Shown: positions 17,916 to 27,357, counted from the first letter of the stretch. The stretch: 64,000 nucleotides of DNA from Corynebacterium incognita (GCF_014217255.1 NZ_CP059404.1:620001-684000), one strand, 5' to 3'. Notes: generated by a model from the letters alone, not told the origin. A program made the numbers and translations.

Positions 17916-19763
17916 CTACTCCTCGTCGGTGGACAGCGCAGCCACGAATGCCTCCTGCGGCACGTTGACCGAGCCCAGGGTCTTCATGCGCTTCTTACCT
18001 TCCTTCTGCTTTTCCAGCAGCTTGCGCTTACGGGAGATATCGCCGCCGTAGCACTTGGCCAGCACGTCCTTGCGCATGGCGCGGATGTTTTCACGCGAGA
18101 TAATCTTCGCGCCGATGGCCGCCTGCACCGGCACCTCGAACTGCTGGCGCGGGATGAGCTCCTTGAGCTTCTTGGTCATCTTGTTGCCGTAGGTGTGCGC
18201 GTGCTCGCGGTGCACGATGGCGGAGAAGGCGTCCACTGGGTCGCCCTGCAACAGGATATCCACCTTGACCAGGTCCGCGAGCTGTTCGCCGGCCTCTTCG
18301 TAGTTCAGCGAGGCGTAGCCCTTGGTGCGGGACTTGAGCATGTCAAAGAAGTCGAAGATGATCTCGCCCAGCGGCATGGTGTAGCGCAGTTCCACGCGGT
18401 CCTCGGACAGGTAGTCCATGCCACCCATCTGGCCGCGCTTCTGCTGGCACAGTTCCATCGTCGGGCCCACGAAGTCCGAGGGCACGATGATGGTCATCTT
18501 CACGATCGGCTCGTAGACCTCTTGCAGCTTGCCTTCCGGCCAGTCCGCCGGGTTGTGCACGTACTGTTCGGTGCCGTCCTCGCGGACCACGCGGTAGGTC
18601 ACCGACGGTGCGGTGGAAATCAGATCCAGGTCGAATTCGCGCTGCAGGCGGTCGCGGGTGATCTCCATGTGCAGCAGGCCCAGGAAGCCGCAGCGGAAGC
18701 CGAAGCCGAGCGCCACGGAAGTCTCGGGCTCAAACGTCAGCGAAGCGTCGTTGAGTTGCAGCTTCTCCAGGGCGTCGCGCAGGTCGGGGAAGTCGGCCTG
18801 GGAGATCGGGAACAGGCCCGAGTACACCATGGGCTTCGGGTCGGCGTAGCCCTCGAGCTGCTCGGTGGCGCCCTTGTTGGCCCAGGTGACGGTGTCGCCC
18901 ACCTTGGTTTCGCGGACGTCCTTCACGCCGGTGATGAGGTAGCCCACCTCGCCGGGGCCGAGCCCGTCGCACTTCTGCGGGGTCGGCGAGACGATGCCGA
19001 TCTCCAAGATTTCGTGGTCCACGCCGGTGGCCATCATGCGTACCTTCTGCCGCGGAGTCAGCTTGCCGTCCACCATACGGATATAGGTGACCACGCCGCG
19101 GTAGGTGTCGTAGACGGAGTCAAAGATCATGGCGCGCGCTGGTGCGTCGTCGGGGGCGTCGGTGCTGGGCGGCGGCACCAGTTCCACCACGCGGTCGAGG
19201 AGCTCTTCGACGCCCTCGCCGGTCTTGCCGGAGACCCGCAGCACGTCCTCAGGCTCGCAGCCGATGATGTTCGCGATCTCAGCGGCGTACTTCTCCGGGT
19301 CCGCGGCGGGCAGGTCGATCTTGTTGAGGACCGGAATAATTTCCAGGTCGTTTTCCATAGCCAGGTACAGGTTGGCCAGGGTTTGGGCCTCGATGCCCTG
19401 CGCGGCGTCGACAAGCAGGATAGCGCCCTCACATGCGTCCAGCGCGCGGGAGACCTCGTAGGTGAAGTCCACGTGGCCCGGGGTGTCGATCATCTGCAGG
19501 ACCATCTCCTGGCCCTCGAACTCGCCGGAGCGCGGGACCCACGGTAGGCGCACGTTCTGCGCTTTGATGGTGATGCCGCGCTCGCGCTCAATGTCCATGT
19601 TGTCCAGGTATTGATCGCGCATGTCGCGCGCCTCGACGACCTGGCTGAGCTGCAGGATGCGGTCGGCCAGCGTGGACTTGCCGTGGTCAATGTGCGCGAT
19701 GATGCAGAAGTTCCGGATCCGGGTGGGTTCCGTGAACGTGGTGGCCGCGAAGTTCTTGGGCAA
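17916..19763 (-). CDS. lepA: Elongation factor 4 (LepA), ribosome back-translocase GTPase
   Basis: A 615-residue translational GTPase. The G-motifs are [15 protein letters not shown] (G1), [16 protein letters not shown] (G3) and [10 protein letters not shown] (G4). The LepA-specific C-terminus ends near [23 protein letters not shown]. Domain order and length match EF4 of other bacteria, with about 15 extra residues at the N-terminus. The start is TTG at 19763, supported by AGGAG 8 bases upstream. It binds ribosomes and assists translation under ionic stress. It is divergent from the FUSC gene, with about 220 bp between them holding both promoters. Confidence 0.96.
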   Translation of the reverse strand: MPKNFAATTFTEPTRIRNFCIIAHIDHGKSTLADRILQLSQVVEARDMRDQYLDNMDIERERGITIKAQNVRLPWVPRSGEFEGQEMVLQMIDTPGHVDFTYEVSRALDACEGAILLVDAAQGIEAQTLANLYLAMENDLEIIPVLNKIDLPAADPEKYAAEIANIIGCEPEDVLRVSGKTGEGVEELLDRVVELVPPPSTDAPDDAPARAMIFDSVYDTYRGVVTYIRMVDGKLTPRQKVRMMATGVDHEILEIGIVSPTPQKCDGLGPGEVGYLITGVKDVRETKVGDTVTWANKGATEQLEGYADPKPMVYSGLFPISQADFPDLRDALEKLQLNDASLTFEPETSVALGFGFRCGFLGLLHMEITRDRLQREFDLDLISTAPSVTYRVVREDGTEQYVHNPADWPEGKLQEVYEPIVKMTIIVPSDFVGPTMELCQQKRGQMGGMDYLSEDRVELRYTMPLGEIIFDFFDMLKSRTKGYASLNYEEAGEQLADLVKVDILLQGDPVDAFSAIVHREHAHTYGNKMTKKLKELIPRQQFEVPVQAAIGAKIISRENIRAMRKDVLAKCYGGDISRKRKLLEKQKEGKKRMKTLGSVNVPQEAFVAALSTDEE

Positions 19764-19986
19764 AGGTCACTCCTACATCTTGTCTATCAACTTCTAAAAA
19801 CACTGCTAGAAACTATCAACACACTACCGCACTCGCCCGCGCTGCCCTAGTTTCTCCCCTCAGCTCTTTCTGCCGCATGTGCTTGCCGACGCCCCCTCAG
19901 CCCTCCCGCAGGCCGTGGGTTAACCTGGGTGGGCGCAAGTTTGAAGAGCAGACGACTAACGGGATACAAAGGAGGCAGCAGCGGGC

Positions 19987-21702
19987 ATGGCGGAGACAAC
20001 TGGTGCACGAATCGCGCCGGAGCCCATGCCGCAGCGCCCCAACCCGTGGCAGCTGCTCACCGCCATGCACTCCACGGATATTCGGTGGCCGGGCGCGCTG
20101 CGCGCCGCTCTGGCGTTGTTCATCCCCGGCGCCCTGAGTCTGCTGACGGGCCACGAGCACGAGATGTTGTTGGTGGCCGCGGGGTCCTGCGCGGTGATTT
20201 ACGGCGAGGGCTATCCCTACCGCAAGCGCTGGCAGGTCATCGCGATCGTCGGCACGCTGCTTACCTTGGGCACGCTGTTGGGGTCCACGCTGGGCCACGG
20301 GGTGTTTTCCCATCTGAACGCCGGGGGCTCGCGGTGGTGGTTCCTGCTCATCGGGGCCTATACCACCGCCCTGGCGACGGTGGGTGTCTTCGTGCAAAAC
20401 GCGCTGCGGCTGCCGCCTCCCGGGGTGTTCTTCATCATCATGGCCTCCGGCGGGGCGACGATGTCCTCGCGGCTGGGCATTAGCCCGTGGGAGGTAGCCG
20501 CGTGGACTTCCGCGGGCGCGCTCTCCGCGCTGGTGGTCGGCATGTTCGGGTGGCTGGTGCACCCGCACAACCCGGAGGCTAAGGCGGTGGCGGCGCTGGA
20601 TGTGGCTGTGGCCGCAGCACTGCGCGATAGCGACGAGGCCTCCGTGATCGCGCGTACGCACCGGGCGCAGACGGCACTGGCGAATGCGTGGGCGGCGCTG
20701 ACTGACGCGGGCATCGTCAGCGGCGGCAAGGTACGCAAGCCCGCGTTCGCGCACCTGGTGACACATGTGCGCGCGGCCCACCTCAAGCTGGCGGCGGCCG
20801 GCCCCGCGGGGAATGCCGCGGAGGGACTAGATGACGCCACCCGCCTTTTTGACGTCCACCGCACCGCCATCCCGCATACGCGGCCGACGGTGGCGTATCG
20901 CATCTTCCGGGCGATGCACCCGTATTCGCACGCGACAATGTCCGCGGCTCGCGTTGCCGTGGCGAGTGTGGTGGCCGCCGCGGTGGGCATCGCGCTCGGC
21001 TTCGATCGTCCGGACTGGGCGGTGGTCTCCGTGGTGCTGATCGCGCAGTGGGGCCCGGACCGCATCCCGGGAACCATCCGGGCCGCGCAGCGCTTCGGAG
21101 GCACCATCATTGGAATTGGGTTATTCGCGGCGCTGCATGCGGCGGGCATCGCGCAGTGGTCACTGCTCATTGCACTGGCCGCGGTGCAGTTTCTGGCGGA
21201 AATATTTGTCACCCGCAACTACGCGCTCACGGTCATCGTGACCACCCCGCTGGCGCTGTATCTAGGCGGCGCGGTGAGCAAGCCGCTGGGTGAGATGGTG
21301 GTGGCCCGGTTCGTGGAGACGGTCATCGCGGTGGTCTGCGCTCTCATCGCGTTGTGGGCGGTGCCGCGGGTGTTCAGCCTGCGGCACTACCGCCGCCTGG
21401 TGCGCCGCTCACTGCTGTCCATGGGCGCGCTGTTGGGCGCGCTGCTCACGGCCACGCCCGCGGAGGCGATCCGGCAGCGCCGCGATCTGCAGTACGAGCT
21501 GCTCAGCGAGCGCCGCGCCATCCAGTCCCTGGCCGCAGACTTTCCTGACGCCGCGGCGCCGCTATGGGATGACCACCTAGTGTTGCAGCGCACCGGCTAC
21601 GCGCTGTTGGACTACTGCACCGCGCACGTCGACGATGAAGTGAGTTTGCAGGACATCGAGGCTCTGGCAGCCACGGTCAGGAAGGCCCAGAAAGCGCTTT
21701 AA
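19987..21702 (+). CDS. FUSC-family membrane protein (aromatic acid exporter-like)
   Basis: A 571-residue protein with two sets of hydrophobic helices (about 35-170 and 320-460) separated by soluble regions, the layout of fusaric-acid-resistance/YccS-type proteins. The second set begins SHATMSAARVAVASVVAAAVG and includes DRPDWAVVSVVLIAQWGPD, a typical FUSC_2 motif. A strong AAAGGAGG (19969-19976) precedes the ATG. The soluble C-terminus is helical. It is likely a plasma-membrane efflux component for aromatic or organic acids, but substrate and direction are family inference. The PemK-like gene follows 31 bases downstream with its own -10. Confidence 0.8.
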   Translation: MAETTGARIAPEPMPQRPNPWQLLTAMHSTDIRWPGALRAALALFIPGALSLLTGHEHEMLLVAAGSCAVIYGEGYPYRKRWQVIAIVGTLLTLGTLLGSTLGHGVFSHLNAGGSRWWFLLIGAYTTALATVGVFVQNALRLPPPGVFFIIMASGGATMSSRLGISPWEVAAWTSAGALSALVVGMFGWLVHPHNPEAKAVAALDVAVAAALRDSDEASVIARTHRAQTALANAWAALTDAGIVSGGKVRKPAFAHLVTHVRAAHLKLAAAGPAGNAAEGLDDATRLFDVHRTAIPHTRPTVAYRIFRAMHPYSHATMSAARVAVASVVAAAVGIALGFDRPDWAVVSVVLIAQWGPDRIPGTIRAAQRFGGTIIGIGLFAALHAAGIAQWSLLIALAAVQFLAEIFVTRNYALTVIVTTPLALYLGGAVSKPLGEMVVARFVETVIAVVCALIALWAVPRVFSLRHYRRLVRRSLLSMGALLGALLTATPAEAIRQRRDLQYELLSERRAIQSLAADFPDAAAPLWDDHLVLQRTGYALLDYCTAHVDDEVSLQDIEALAATVRKAQKAL

Positions 21703-21720
21703 AAAGACCTGCCCGCGGAG

Positions 21721-21733
21721 TATGGTGTGATCT
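21721..21733 (+). promoter_or_regulatory. Putative -10 for leaderless PemK-like gene
   Basis: TATGGT (21721-21726), 7 nt, then ATG 21734, with no ribosome site. It lies just after the FUSC stop codon, so the gene need not depend on readthrough. Confidence 0.4.
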
Positions 21734-22333
21734 ATGTCCGCCATACTCCCCAGCAGGTCACGCACCACTCGCCCCACCGGCAGTAGGATCCGTGCTCGTC
21801 TGGGTGAGGCGCGGCGTGACTTTATGTCCCTTTTCAAGCCACTGCCGGAAGAGCCGGTGGACACCGGCCTCACCCTCATCAACGACCGCCTGGGGCTGCA
21901 CGGCGAGCACACCGCGCACCACGCCAACCGGGTGGCCAGCATCCACGTGGAGAACACGAGGGATCATCCGCGCACGGTCTGCTTCGCCCCGGACATGGAC
22001 GGCCAGGCCGACTCTGGCGAGGTCGTGTGGGTGTGCACCCCGGGTAATACGCCGACCTGTTCGCCGCGCGAGCGCGCCATCCTCATCATCGCGCGCACCC
22101 GGACCACGGTCATGGGACTGCTCATCTCCCCTAACCCGACGCACGCGGATGCCGACAACTGGGTAGGCATCGGCACCGGCGAGTGGGACGAGGACGGCAA
22201 AGAGTGCTGGGTCCGCCTGGACCGGGTGCTCGAGGTGCCGGAGACCCAGATCCGCCGCCAGGGCACGCTGTTCCCGCCGCGGCGTTTTGAGCGCATCGCC
22301 AACCAACTGCGTATCGATTACAACTGGGCATAA
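21734..22333 (+). CDS. PemK/MazF-family toxin-like protein without visible antitoxin
   Basis: A 199-residue soluble protein. The central part (residues about 90-175) resembles the PemK/MazF beta-barrel: SGEVVWVCTPGNTPTCSPRE, ILIIARTRTTVMGLLIS, then WVRLDRVLEVPETQIRRQG, the position of the S/T...D strand in MazF toxins. The first 60 residues (Arg-rich, then TGLTLINDRLGLHG) are an extension absent from classical 110-residue toxins. MazF-type proteins are ribosome-independent mRNA interferases. No antitoxin ORF lies beside it: upstream is the FUSC gene and downstream an AT-rich gap. It may therefore be an orphan or a domesticated RNA-binding protein. Assignment rests on recalled family similarity. 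Confidence 0.65.
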   Translation: MSAILPSRSRTTRPTGSRIRARLGEARRDFMSLFKPLPEEPVDTGLTLINDRLGLHGEHTAHHANRVASIHVENTRDHPRTVCFAPDMDGQADSGEVVWVCTPGNTPTCSPRERAILIIARTRTTVMGLLISPNPTHADADNWVGIGTGEWDEDGKECWVRLDRVLEVPETQIRRQGTLFPPRRFERIANQLRIDYNWA

Positions 22334-22642
22334 CCACCCGCCGCCCCATCCTTAAGAGCTTCTTCCTTTTACTGCCTCGGCCCTTAGCTTCAGCCCGCGA
22401 AAGTTAACGCCCGCACCCCCTCCAGCACACCAAAAATCCCCCTTTATGCCGCTTAAGGCGGACATTAACCCGGAAAAAGTCGCAATTGCCGAGACGCAGG
22501 TCACCCAAAAATTAAGCGAAAGACAATACCTCACCCAGCTTAAAGTTAGGATCTCTAAGGAAGTTGATATATCCACGTAATCTAAAATAAATCTAAGCGC
22601 CCTAATGTTTCGTCTGGCTTTTTGACATTTGCCTACGACGCT
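22334..22642 (+). promoter_or_regulatory. AT-rich leader/promoter region of the cap-like operon
   Basis: About 300 bp without a gene, markedly AT-richer than everything around it. Several -10-like hexamers cluster at 22575-22600 (TAATCT, TAAAAT, TAAATC), and TTGATA (22564-22569) could be a -35. No operator or riboswitch structure was recognised; a weak CCGC/GCGG hairpin sits near 22450. The composition break suggests that the operon's control region was acquired or is under regulatory-protein control. Confidence 0.4.
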
Positions 22643-24385
22643 ATGAATAGAGACAGACGAGATTCCCGAACACGGTGGCCCAGAGCGGCAGCGCTCCTGG
22701 TTGCCATCTCCCTAGTAGGCCTAACGTTGTACTTTTGTGATACAGCTCGCACTCCCCGTTTGCCACAGGCGACATCACCGTGCAGCACCCCTGGTGAGGT
22801 ATCAGCACCGACGACGTCGTTTATCTCCACCCCGAATGCCCAAGCCACCGAGGCCGGCTGCGCGGTCCTCGCCCAAGGCGGCACCGCCGCGGACGCGGTC
22901 GTCGCGGCGCAATACGCCCTGGGTTTGACCGAACCGCAATTCTCCGGCCCGGGTGGCGGCGGCATCGCGCTGTACTTCGACGCCCGCAAGGACAAACTGT
23001 CCACCTTCGACGGCACGGTCCCCGTCCCCGACAAGGACGTCCCCGGCATCGGCCCCATCACGAGCGTGGGCGTGCCGCAGACCGATCGCCTCATGCGCAC
23101 CCTGCACAAGCGCCACGGTGCGCTGCCCTTCGAGGACACCACGGCCCCCGCACAGCGCCTGGCCACCGACGGTTTCCTGGCCACCGACAGCCTGATCAAG
23201 GCCATCGGCTACCACGAAGAGCTGTTCCAGCCCGGCGCGGCCGGTGCCTTCCTGCTCAACGACGCCGGGGAGATCCCCGCCGAAGGCGATGTCCTGCGCA
23301 ATCCCGACTACGCCCAGCACCTCGCCGACCTCGCCGAGCGGAAGTTCACGCCCCAGCTGGCCGAAGGGGACGTCGAGAAGCAGCTGCGCAAGAGCTGGCG
23401 CAAGGATCGCCGCTCCCAGATCAAGCCTGACGACGCCCTGTGCGTGCCCTACCGCGACATCACTGCCTGCGGTTCCAGCTCGCCCAGCACCGGTTTCATG
23501 GTGGTCGCGCACACGCTCGGCATCCTGGGCCACCACGACCTCGCGTCCCTGGATCCCTACCGCACGGACGAGGACACCCCCGTGGCGCGCGCCACCGCCG
23601 CGCACCTCATGACGGAGGCAGAGCGCATCGCCTTCGCCAACGCGAACACCTGGATGGCCGACGCGGAAGCCAACAAGTCCCGCGCAGAGTCCTATATCAA
23701 GGACATCGTCACCAACCCCGACCACCACCGCGCGGCCGCGGAGAGCATCGAGCGAGAGAGCGCCACAGACGACGTGGAGCCCCTGCCGCTCAATGGCTAC
23801 AGCTCGCAGTACTTCGACAGCACCGAGGAGGGCACCTCGCAGATCAGTGTCCGCGACGCCGCAGGCAATTGGGCGTCGGTGACCACGACGCTGCAGCGCA
23901 GCTTCGGCAGCGGCATCGCCACCAATGGCTTCTTCCTCAACAACTCGCTGGACAACTTCAGCAAGGACGCGCTACCCGGCCAGCCAAACTCCCGGGAACC
24001 CGGCATCAAGCCACGCACCATGATGGCGCCGGTCATGCTCATGCACAATGATGCCCCCGTTGCCGCCCTCGGCTCCCCCGGCGGCCGCAAGATCCCTGCC
24101 TTCGTGCTCAAGGGCATCGTCGGCCTGCAGGACTGGGCATTGCCCACGCAGTCCGTGGTCAACATGCCCAACTTCGGCGCCGACAACCGCAACAGCGTGT
24201 TCGTGGAGAAGTCCTCGCTACATCGCCAGGAAAAGATGTCCGAGTTATTCGAGCGTTGGGACCAGCCCGTAGACACCACCACCGCGCGCAGTGGCCTATC
24301 CATCATCACCGCCGACCAGACCGGCGCCGACGACCGCCGGGGCGGCATCGCCCAAGGCGTGCCCATTCCGGTGGTTCCACCTTAG
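22643..24385 (+). CDS. Gamma-glutamyltransferase, CapD-like, membrane-anchored
   Basis: About 580 residues from ATG 22643; a TTG at 22622 is in frame and neither start has a ribosome site. Residues about 12-32 form an N-terminal anchor or signal segment. The rest is an Ntn-hydrolase of the GGT family: TEAGCAVLAQGGTAADAVVA and LTEPQFSGPGGGGIAL in the large subunit, the autocleavage site and catalytic Thr398 in EEGTSQISVRDAAGNWASVT, and GSPGGRKI (477-484) in the small subunit. GGTs hydrolyse or transfer gamma-glutamyl groups. Next to CapB and CapC the obvious parallel is CapD of Bacillus anthracis, which cuts poly-gamma-glutamate and attaches it to the cell wall. CapB follows after 97 bp. Confidence 0.85.
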   Translation: MNRDRRDSRTRWPRAAALLVAISLVGLTLYFCDTARTPRLPQATSPCSTPGEVSAPTTSFISTPNAQATEAGCAVLAQGGTAADAVVAAQYALGLTEPQFSGPGGGGIALYFDARKDKLSTFDGTVPVPDKDVPGIGPITSVGVPQTDRLMRTLHKRHGALPFEDTTAPAQRLATDGFLATDSLIKAIGYHEELFQPGAAGAFLLNDAGEIPAEGDVLRNPDYAQHLADLAERKFTPQLAEGDVEKQLRKSWRKDRRSQIKPDDALCVPYRDITACGSSSPSTGFMVVAHTLGILGHHDLASLDPYRTDEDTPVARATAAHLMTEAERIAFANANTWMADAEANKSRAESYIKDIVTNPDHHRAAAESIERESATDDVEPLPLNGYSSQYFDSTEEGTSQISVRDAAGNWASVTTTLQRSFGSGIATNGFFLNNSLDNFSKDALPGQPNSREPGIKPRTMMAPVMLMHNDAPVAALGSPGGRKIPAFVLKGIVGLQDWALPTQSVVNMPNFGADNRNSVFVEKSSLHRQEKMSELFERWDQPVDTTTARSGLSIITADQTGADDRRGGIAQGVPIPVVPP

Positions 24386-24482
24386 AGCGTTACGTGCCGA
24401 CCCGGCACGTTCCCGCAAGCACCCGGAAGAACTCAGGAAACCCCTGCGTAAATACCCCACGTAAAGACCATAAGGAGTAACC

Positions 24483-25775
24483 ATGCTCGCCTTCATGACC
24501 CTCGCTGGTGGCGCCGCCGCCGTATCCATGGCCGGTTTCTACAGCAAAGAACAAGCGCATAGATCCCGAATGGCCGGATTAGACATCAACGTGCACATCA
24601 ACGGCATCCGCGGCAAGTCCACCATCACCCGCATGGTGGGCGGCGTGCTGCGCGAGGCCAATTACAACACCATTTCCAAAACCACCGGCACCTACGCCTG
24701 CGTCATCGACACGGACGCCTCCGAGCACCCCATTAAGCGCACCGGCCCGGCCAACATCAACGAGCAATACCGCTTCCTCAAGGAGTGGATCCAGCCTCAG
24801 ACCGAGGCGCTCGTGGTCGAGTGCATGGCTGTGAAGCCGAAGTACCAGGTGCTGTGCCAGGACGTCATCCTGCGCTCCCCTCTCTCTGTCATCACCAACG
24901 TGCGCCTGGACCACCAGGAGGACATGGGTGACACCCGCGAAGAGATCGCGGCGTCGCTGTGCAGCACTGTGCCTATGGGCGGCACCCTGGTCACGGGCGA
25001 GCGCGACGAACACATCGTGAAGATCATCCGCGAGCACTGCGAGGCCCGCAACACCAAGCTCGTGGTCGCCCCGCACACGGAGCTCTCGGAGTCCCTGGTA
25101 GACAAGTTCAGCTACCACCAGTTCGAAGAAAACGTCGCGGTGGCACTGTCCGTGGCGGAGGAGCTGGGTATCGACGCCGAGACCGCCGCCCGCGGCATGC
25201 TGCGCGCGGAGCCGGACCCGGGCACCACCAAGATCACCCCGGTCCAGGTGTCTGAGGGTGACATGTTCTACTGGGTGCCCATGTTCGCCATCAACGACTG
25301 GGAGTCCACCACCAAGGTCTACCGCAGCGTTTCTGAGCAGGCACTTCCAGACGGCTGCAAGCGTGTCATCGCGCTGAACAACCGCTCGGACCGCACTGAC
25401 CGCGCGCAGATGTTCATCGATCTGGTCACTGAGGACCTCATGAATGAGTTCGACCGCGTCATCTTGTACGGCGACATCCAGGAGGCCGTGCGCCAGAAGC
25501 TCATCAACAAGGGCGTTCCTGAGGACGCCGTGGTGAGCACCCTGGACATGGACGAGGACGCCTCCGGCCACGACCTCATCGCCCGCGCCCGCGACGGCTT
25601 CGGCACCGACCCGGTGGCCATCTTCGGCATGGTCAACATCCACACCGAGCACGTCATCTCCATGAACCGCTTCGTCGACGCCGTGGTCGAGGGCAACCTC
25701 GCCCGCACCACCGCCGCCGCCGACCACACCGCACCGATGCCCGTCGTCGAGCCGGCTTACCAGGGAGGTAACTAA
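24483..25775 (+). CDS. capB: Poly-gamma-glutamate synthase subunit CapB/PgsB
   Basis: A 430-residue ATP-dependent amide ligase of the Mur-ligase superfamily. A short N-terminal hydrophobic stretch (residues 1-20) can associate with the membrane. The ATP loop is NGIRGKSTITRM (Gly41-Thr47). Other family landmarks are SKTTGTYACVI, VECMAVKPKYQ, VRLDHQEDMGDTREEIAASL and ALNNRSDRTDRAQMFIDL. CapB/PgsB activates the growing chain end as acyl phosphate and adds D- or L-glutamate through the gamma-carboxyl. AAGGAG precedes the ATG and the capC start lies 2 bases after the stop, so the two are tightly coupled. Confidence 0.92.
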   Translation: MLAFMTLAGGAAAVSMAGFYSKEQAHRSRMAGLDINVHINGIRGKSTITRMVGGVLREANYNTISKTTGTYACVIDTDASEHPIKRTGPANINEQYRFLKEWIQPQTEALVVECMAVKPKYQVLCQDVILRSPLSVITNVRLDHQEDMGDTREEIAASLCSTVPMGGTLVTGERDEHIVKIIREHCEARNTKLVVAPHTELSESLVDKFSYHQFEENVAVALSVAEELGIDAETAARGMLRAEPDPGTTKITPVQVSEGDMFYWVPMFAINDWESTTKVYRSVSEQALPDGCKRVIALNNRSDRTDRAQMFIDLVTEDLMNEFDRVILYGDIQEAVRQKLINKGVPEDAVVSTLDMDEDASGHDLIARARDGFGTDPVAIFGMVNIHTEHVISMNRFVDAVVEGNLARTTAAADHTAPMPVVEPAYQGGN

Positions 25776-25777
25776 CC

Positions 25778-26788
25778 ATGCACCATACTCAGCTGGGAAG
25801 CCTCGACTTCCTCATCGACTACACGCACCTCACCTTCTTCTTCGGCGTGCTCATTAGCTACCTCTACTTCCGCCGCCGCCAACTTTCCATCGGCGGCACC
25901 TTGGCCGCAGGCTACCTCGCGGCATCCCTGAATAACCCGCTCAACGTGCTCATGACCTTCCTGATCTCCCTGGTTGGTTACGTGCTCATCAAGTTCGTCA
26001 TCCTGAAGATCTTCCTGCCGCGCCCGCGCCAAATCTTCGCCATCGGCCTCGGCGTCGGCGCACTGTGCGGCGCCCTGTGGCTCACGGCCGGCCACTTCTT
26101 CTTCAAGGACCCGGCAATGCAGAGCAGTCTCTCGCTCGTGGGCGTTATCGTCCCGGGCATGCTGTGCAACTCGCTCATCAAGCAGGGCGTGGCCAAGACC
26201 CTCATCCCGCTGGCGTGGATGGTGCCGCTGACGGCGGCACTGGGCTTTGCGACGACCTTCATCACCTCCACCTACTTCGGTTGGTCGCTCGCCCCGCGCG
26301 TCTTCGACCACTCCGAAAGCTTCAACGGCACCTTGCTGTTCGCCCTCTGCGCAGCCTCGGTGGTCATGGCCCTGCTGGTGCAGGAGTCCACCGTCCACAA
26401 CGCGAAGCTGCGCACCGGCGGCTATGTCACCGTGGGCCTGCTCATCGCGCTGTCCCCTGTCCCCCGCTACCTGGCCATCGTGGGCCTGGCGGTGCTCATC
26501 GTGGCGGCCATCTACTTCCCGTACCAGCACAAGGTGCCGCTGTTCGGCAAGGACCGCTTCATCGTCCTGTGCTTCCTGTCATTCTTCACCGTCAGCTCCA
26601 TTGAGCTGCTGCTGGCTCTTATGTTCAACGTGCCGTTCAACGGCATGTACAACGTGGTCTTCGGCGTGCTCCCCGCGGTGATTGTCAACGACCTCAACCA
26701 GTACGGCTTCAAGCGCACTGGCTCCGGCATGGCCCTGTCCGCCGCCGGCAGCGCCGTGGTGGGCGTCCCCGCCCTGCTCATGAGCTAA
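25778..26788 (+). CDS. capC: CapC/PgsC membrane subunit with a tandemly duplicated domain
   Basis: A 336-residue integral membrane protein, about twice the usual 150 residues. The first half contains the CapC pattern RRRQLSIGGTLAAGYLAASL followed by a long hydrophobic stretch, then SLVGVIVPGMLCNSLIKQGV. The second half repeats it as KLRTGGYVTVGLLIALSPVP ... NVVFGVLPAVIVNDLNQYGF. Both halves have about five membrane segments. CapC partners CapB in making and exporting poly-gamma-glutamate. The gene is preceded by GGGAGG and coupled to capB. No CapA/PgsA (the third usual subunit) follows; the next gene is rpsT. Confidence 0.88.
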   Translation: MHHTQLGSLDFLIDYTHLTFFFGVLISYLYFRRRQLSIGGTLAAGYLAASLNNPLNVLMTFLISLVGYVLIKFVILKIFLPRPRQIFAIGLGVGALCGALWLTAGHFFFKDPAMQSSLSLVGVIVPGMLCNSLIKQGVAKTLIPLAWMVPLTAALGFATTFITSTYFGWSLAPRVFDHSESFNGTLLFALCAASVVMALLVQESTVHNAKLRTGGYVTVGLLIALSPVPRYLAIVGLAVLIVAAIYFPYQHKVPLFGKDRFIVLCFLSFFTVSSIELLLALMFNVPFNGMYNVVFGVLPAVIVNDLNQYGFKRTGSGMALSAAGSAVVGVPALLMS

Positions 26789-27029
26789 GCACCAACGCCC
26801 GACAGCCAGCACAGGATTTGGGAAAGCCACCATGGACTTGGTAGTTTGTATGAGTTGCTTCTGCGCACGCGGCGCGTGAGTCGAGACGATCAGGACCTTG
26901 GGTTCGTCTTCCGAACACTCACGCCGAGCACTCACTGCCAGCACACATGCACACAGTGAGAGCGGGACATGTCCTTAGCGCAGCGGTTTCCACTAAATCA
27001 TTGTCGATTACCAAGAGGTATTTTTAATC

Positions 27030-27293
27030 ATGGCAAACATCAAGTCCAAGAAGAAGCGCATTCTCACCAACGAGAAGTCCCGCCAGCGTAACAAGGCTGT
27101 TCGCTCCGCAGTGCGCACCGAGATCCGTAAGTTCCGCACCGCTGTTGCTGCCGGCGACAAGGCTGCTGCTGAGACCCAGCTGCGCGTTGCTTCCCGCTCC
27201 CTGGACAAGGCTGTGTCCAAGGGCGTTCTGCACCGCAACAACGCCGCCAACAAGAAGTCCGGCATGGCTTCCGCCTTCAACAAGATGGCCTAA
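27030..27293 (+). CDS. rpsT: 30S ribosomal protein bS20
   Basis: An 87-residue, highly basic protein with the S20 start [20 protein letters not shown] and end [18 protein letters not shown]. It binds 16S rRNA early in 30S assembly. A ribosome site AAGAGG precedes the ATG by 12 nt. The codon choice is strongly biased (CGT/CGC, GCT, AAG), as expected of a highly expressed gene and unlike the neighbouring cap genes. The 240-bp leader 26789-27029 holds no gene and presumably its promoter. Confidence 0.97.
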   Translation: MANIKSKKKRILTNEKSRQRNKAVRSAVRTEIRKFRTAVAAGDKAAAETQLRVASRSLDKAVSKGVLHRNNAANKKSGMASAFNKMA

Positions 27294-27314
27294 GCACCAC
27301 GCCTAAGCTTCACC

Positions 27315-27357
27315 AGCCCGGCCCCACGCTCACCACGAGCAGCGGCGCCGGGCTTTT
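27315..27357 (+). terminator. Rho-independent terminator after rpsT
   Basis: AGCCCGGC (27315-27322) pairs with GCCGGGCT (27347-27354), followed by TTTTG. It separates rpsT from the restriction-modification island. Confidence 0.75.

Noticed and set aside
22622..22650. TTGACA at 22622-22627 as a consensus -35 element
   Set aside because: No acceptable -10 lies 16-19 nt downstream, and a transcript starting there would begin inside the GGT coding region.
26579..26944. Minus-strand ORF opposite the end of capC and the rpsT leader
   Set aside because: Most of it is antisense to capC; the remainder lacks a start signal and has no family features.
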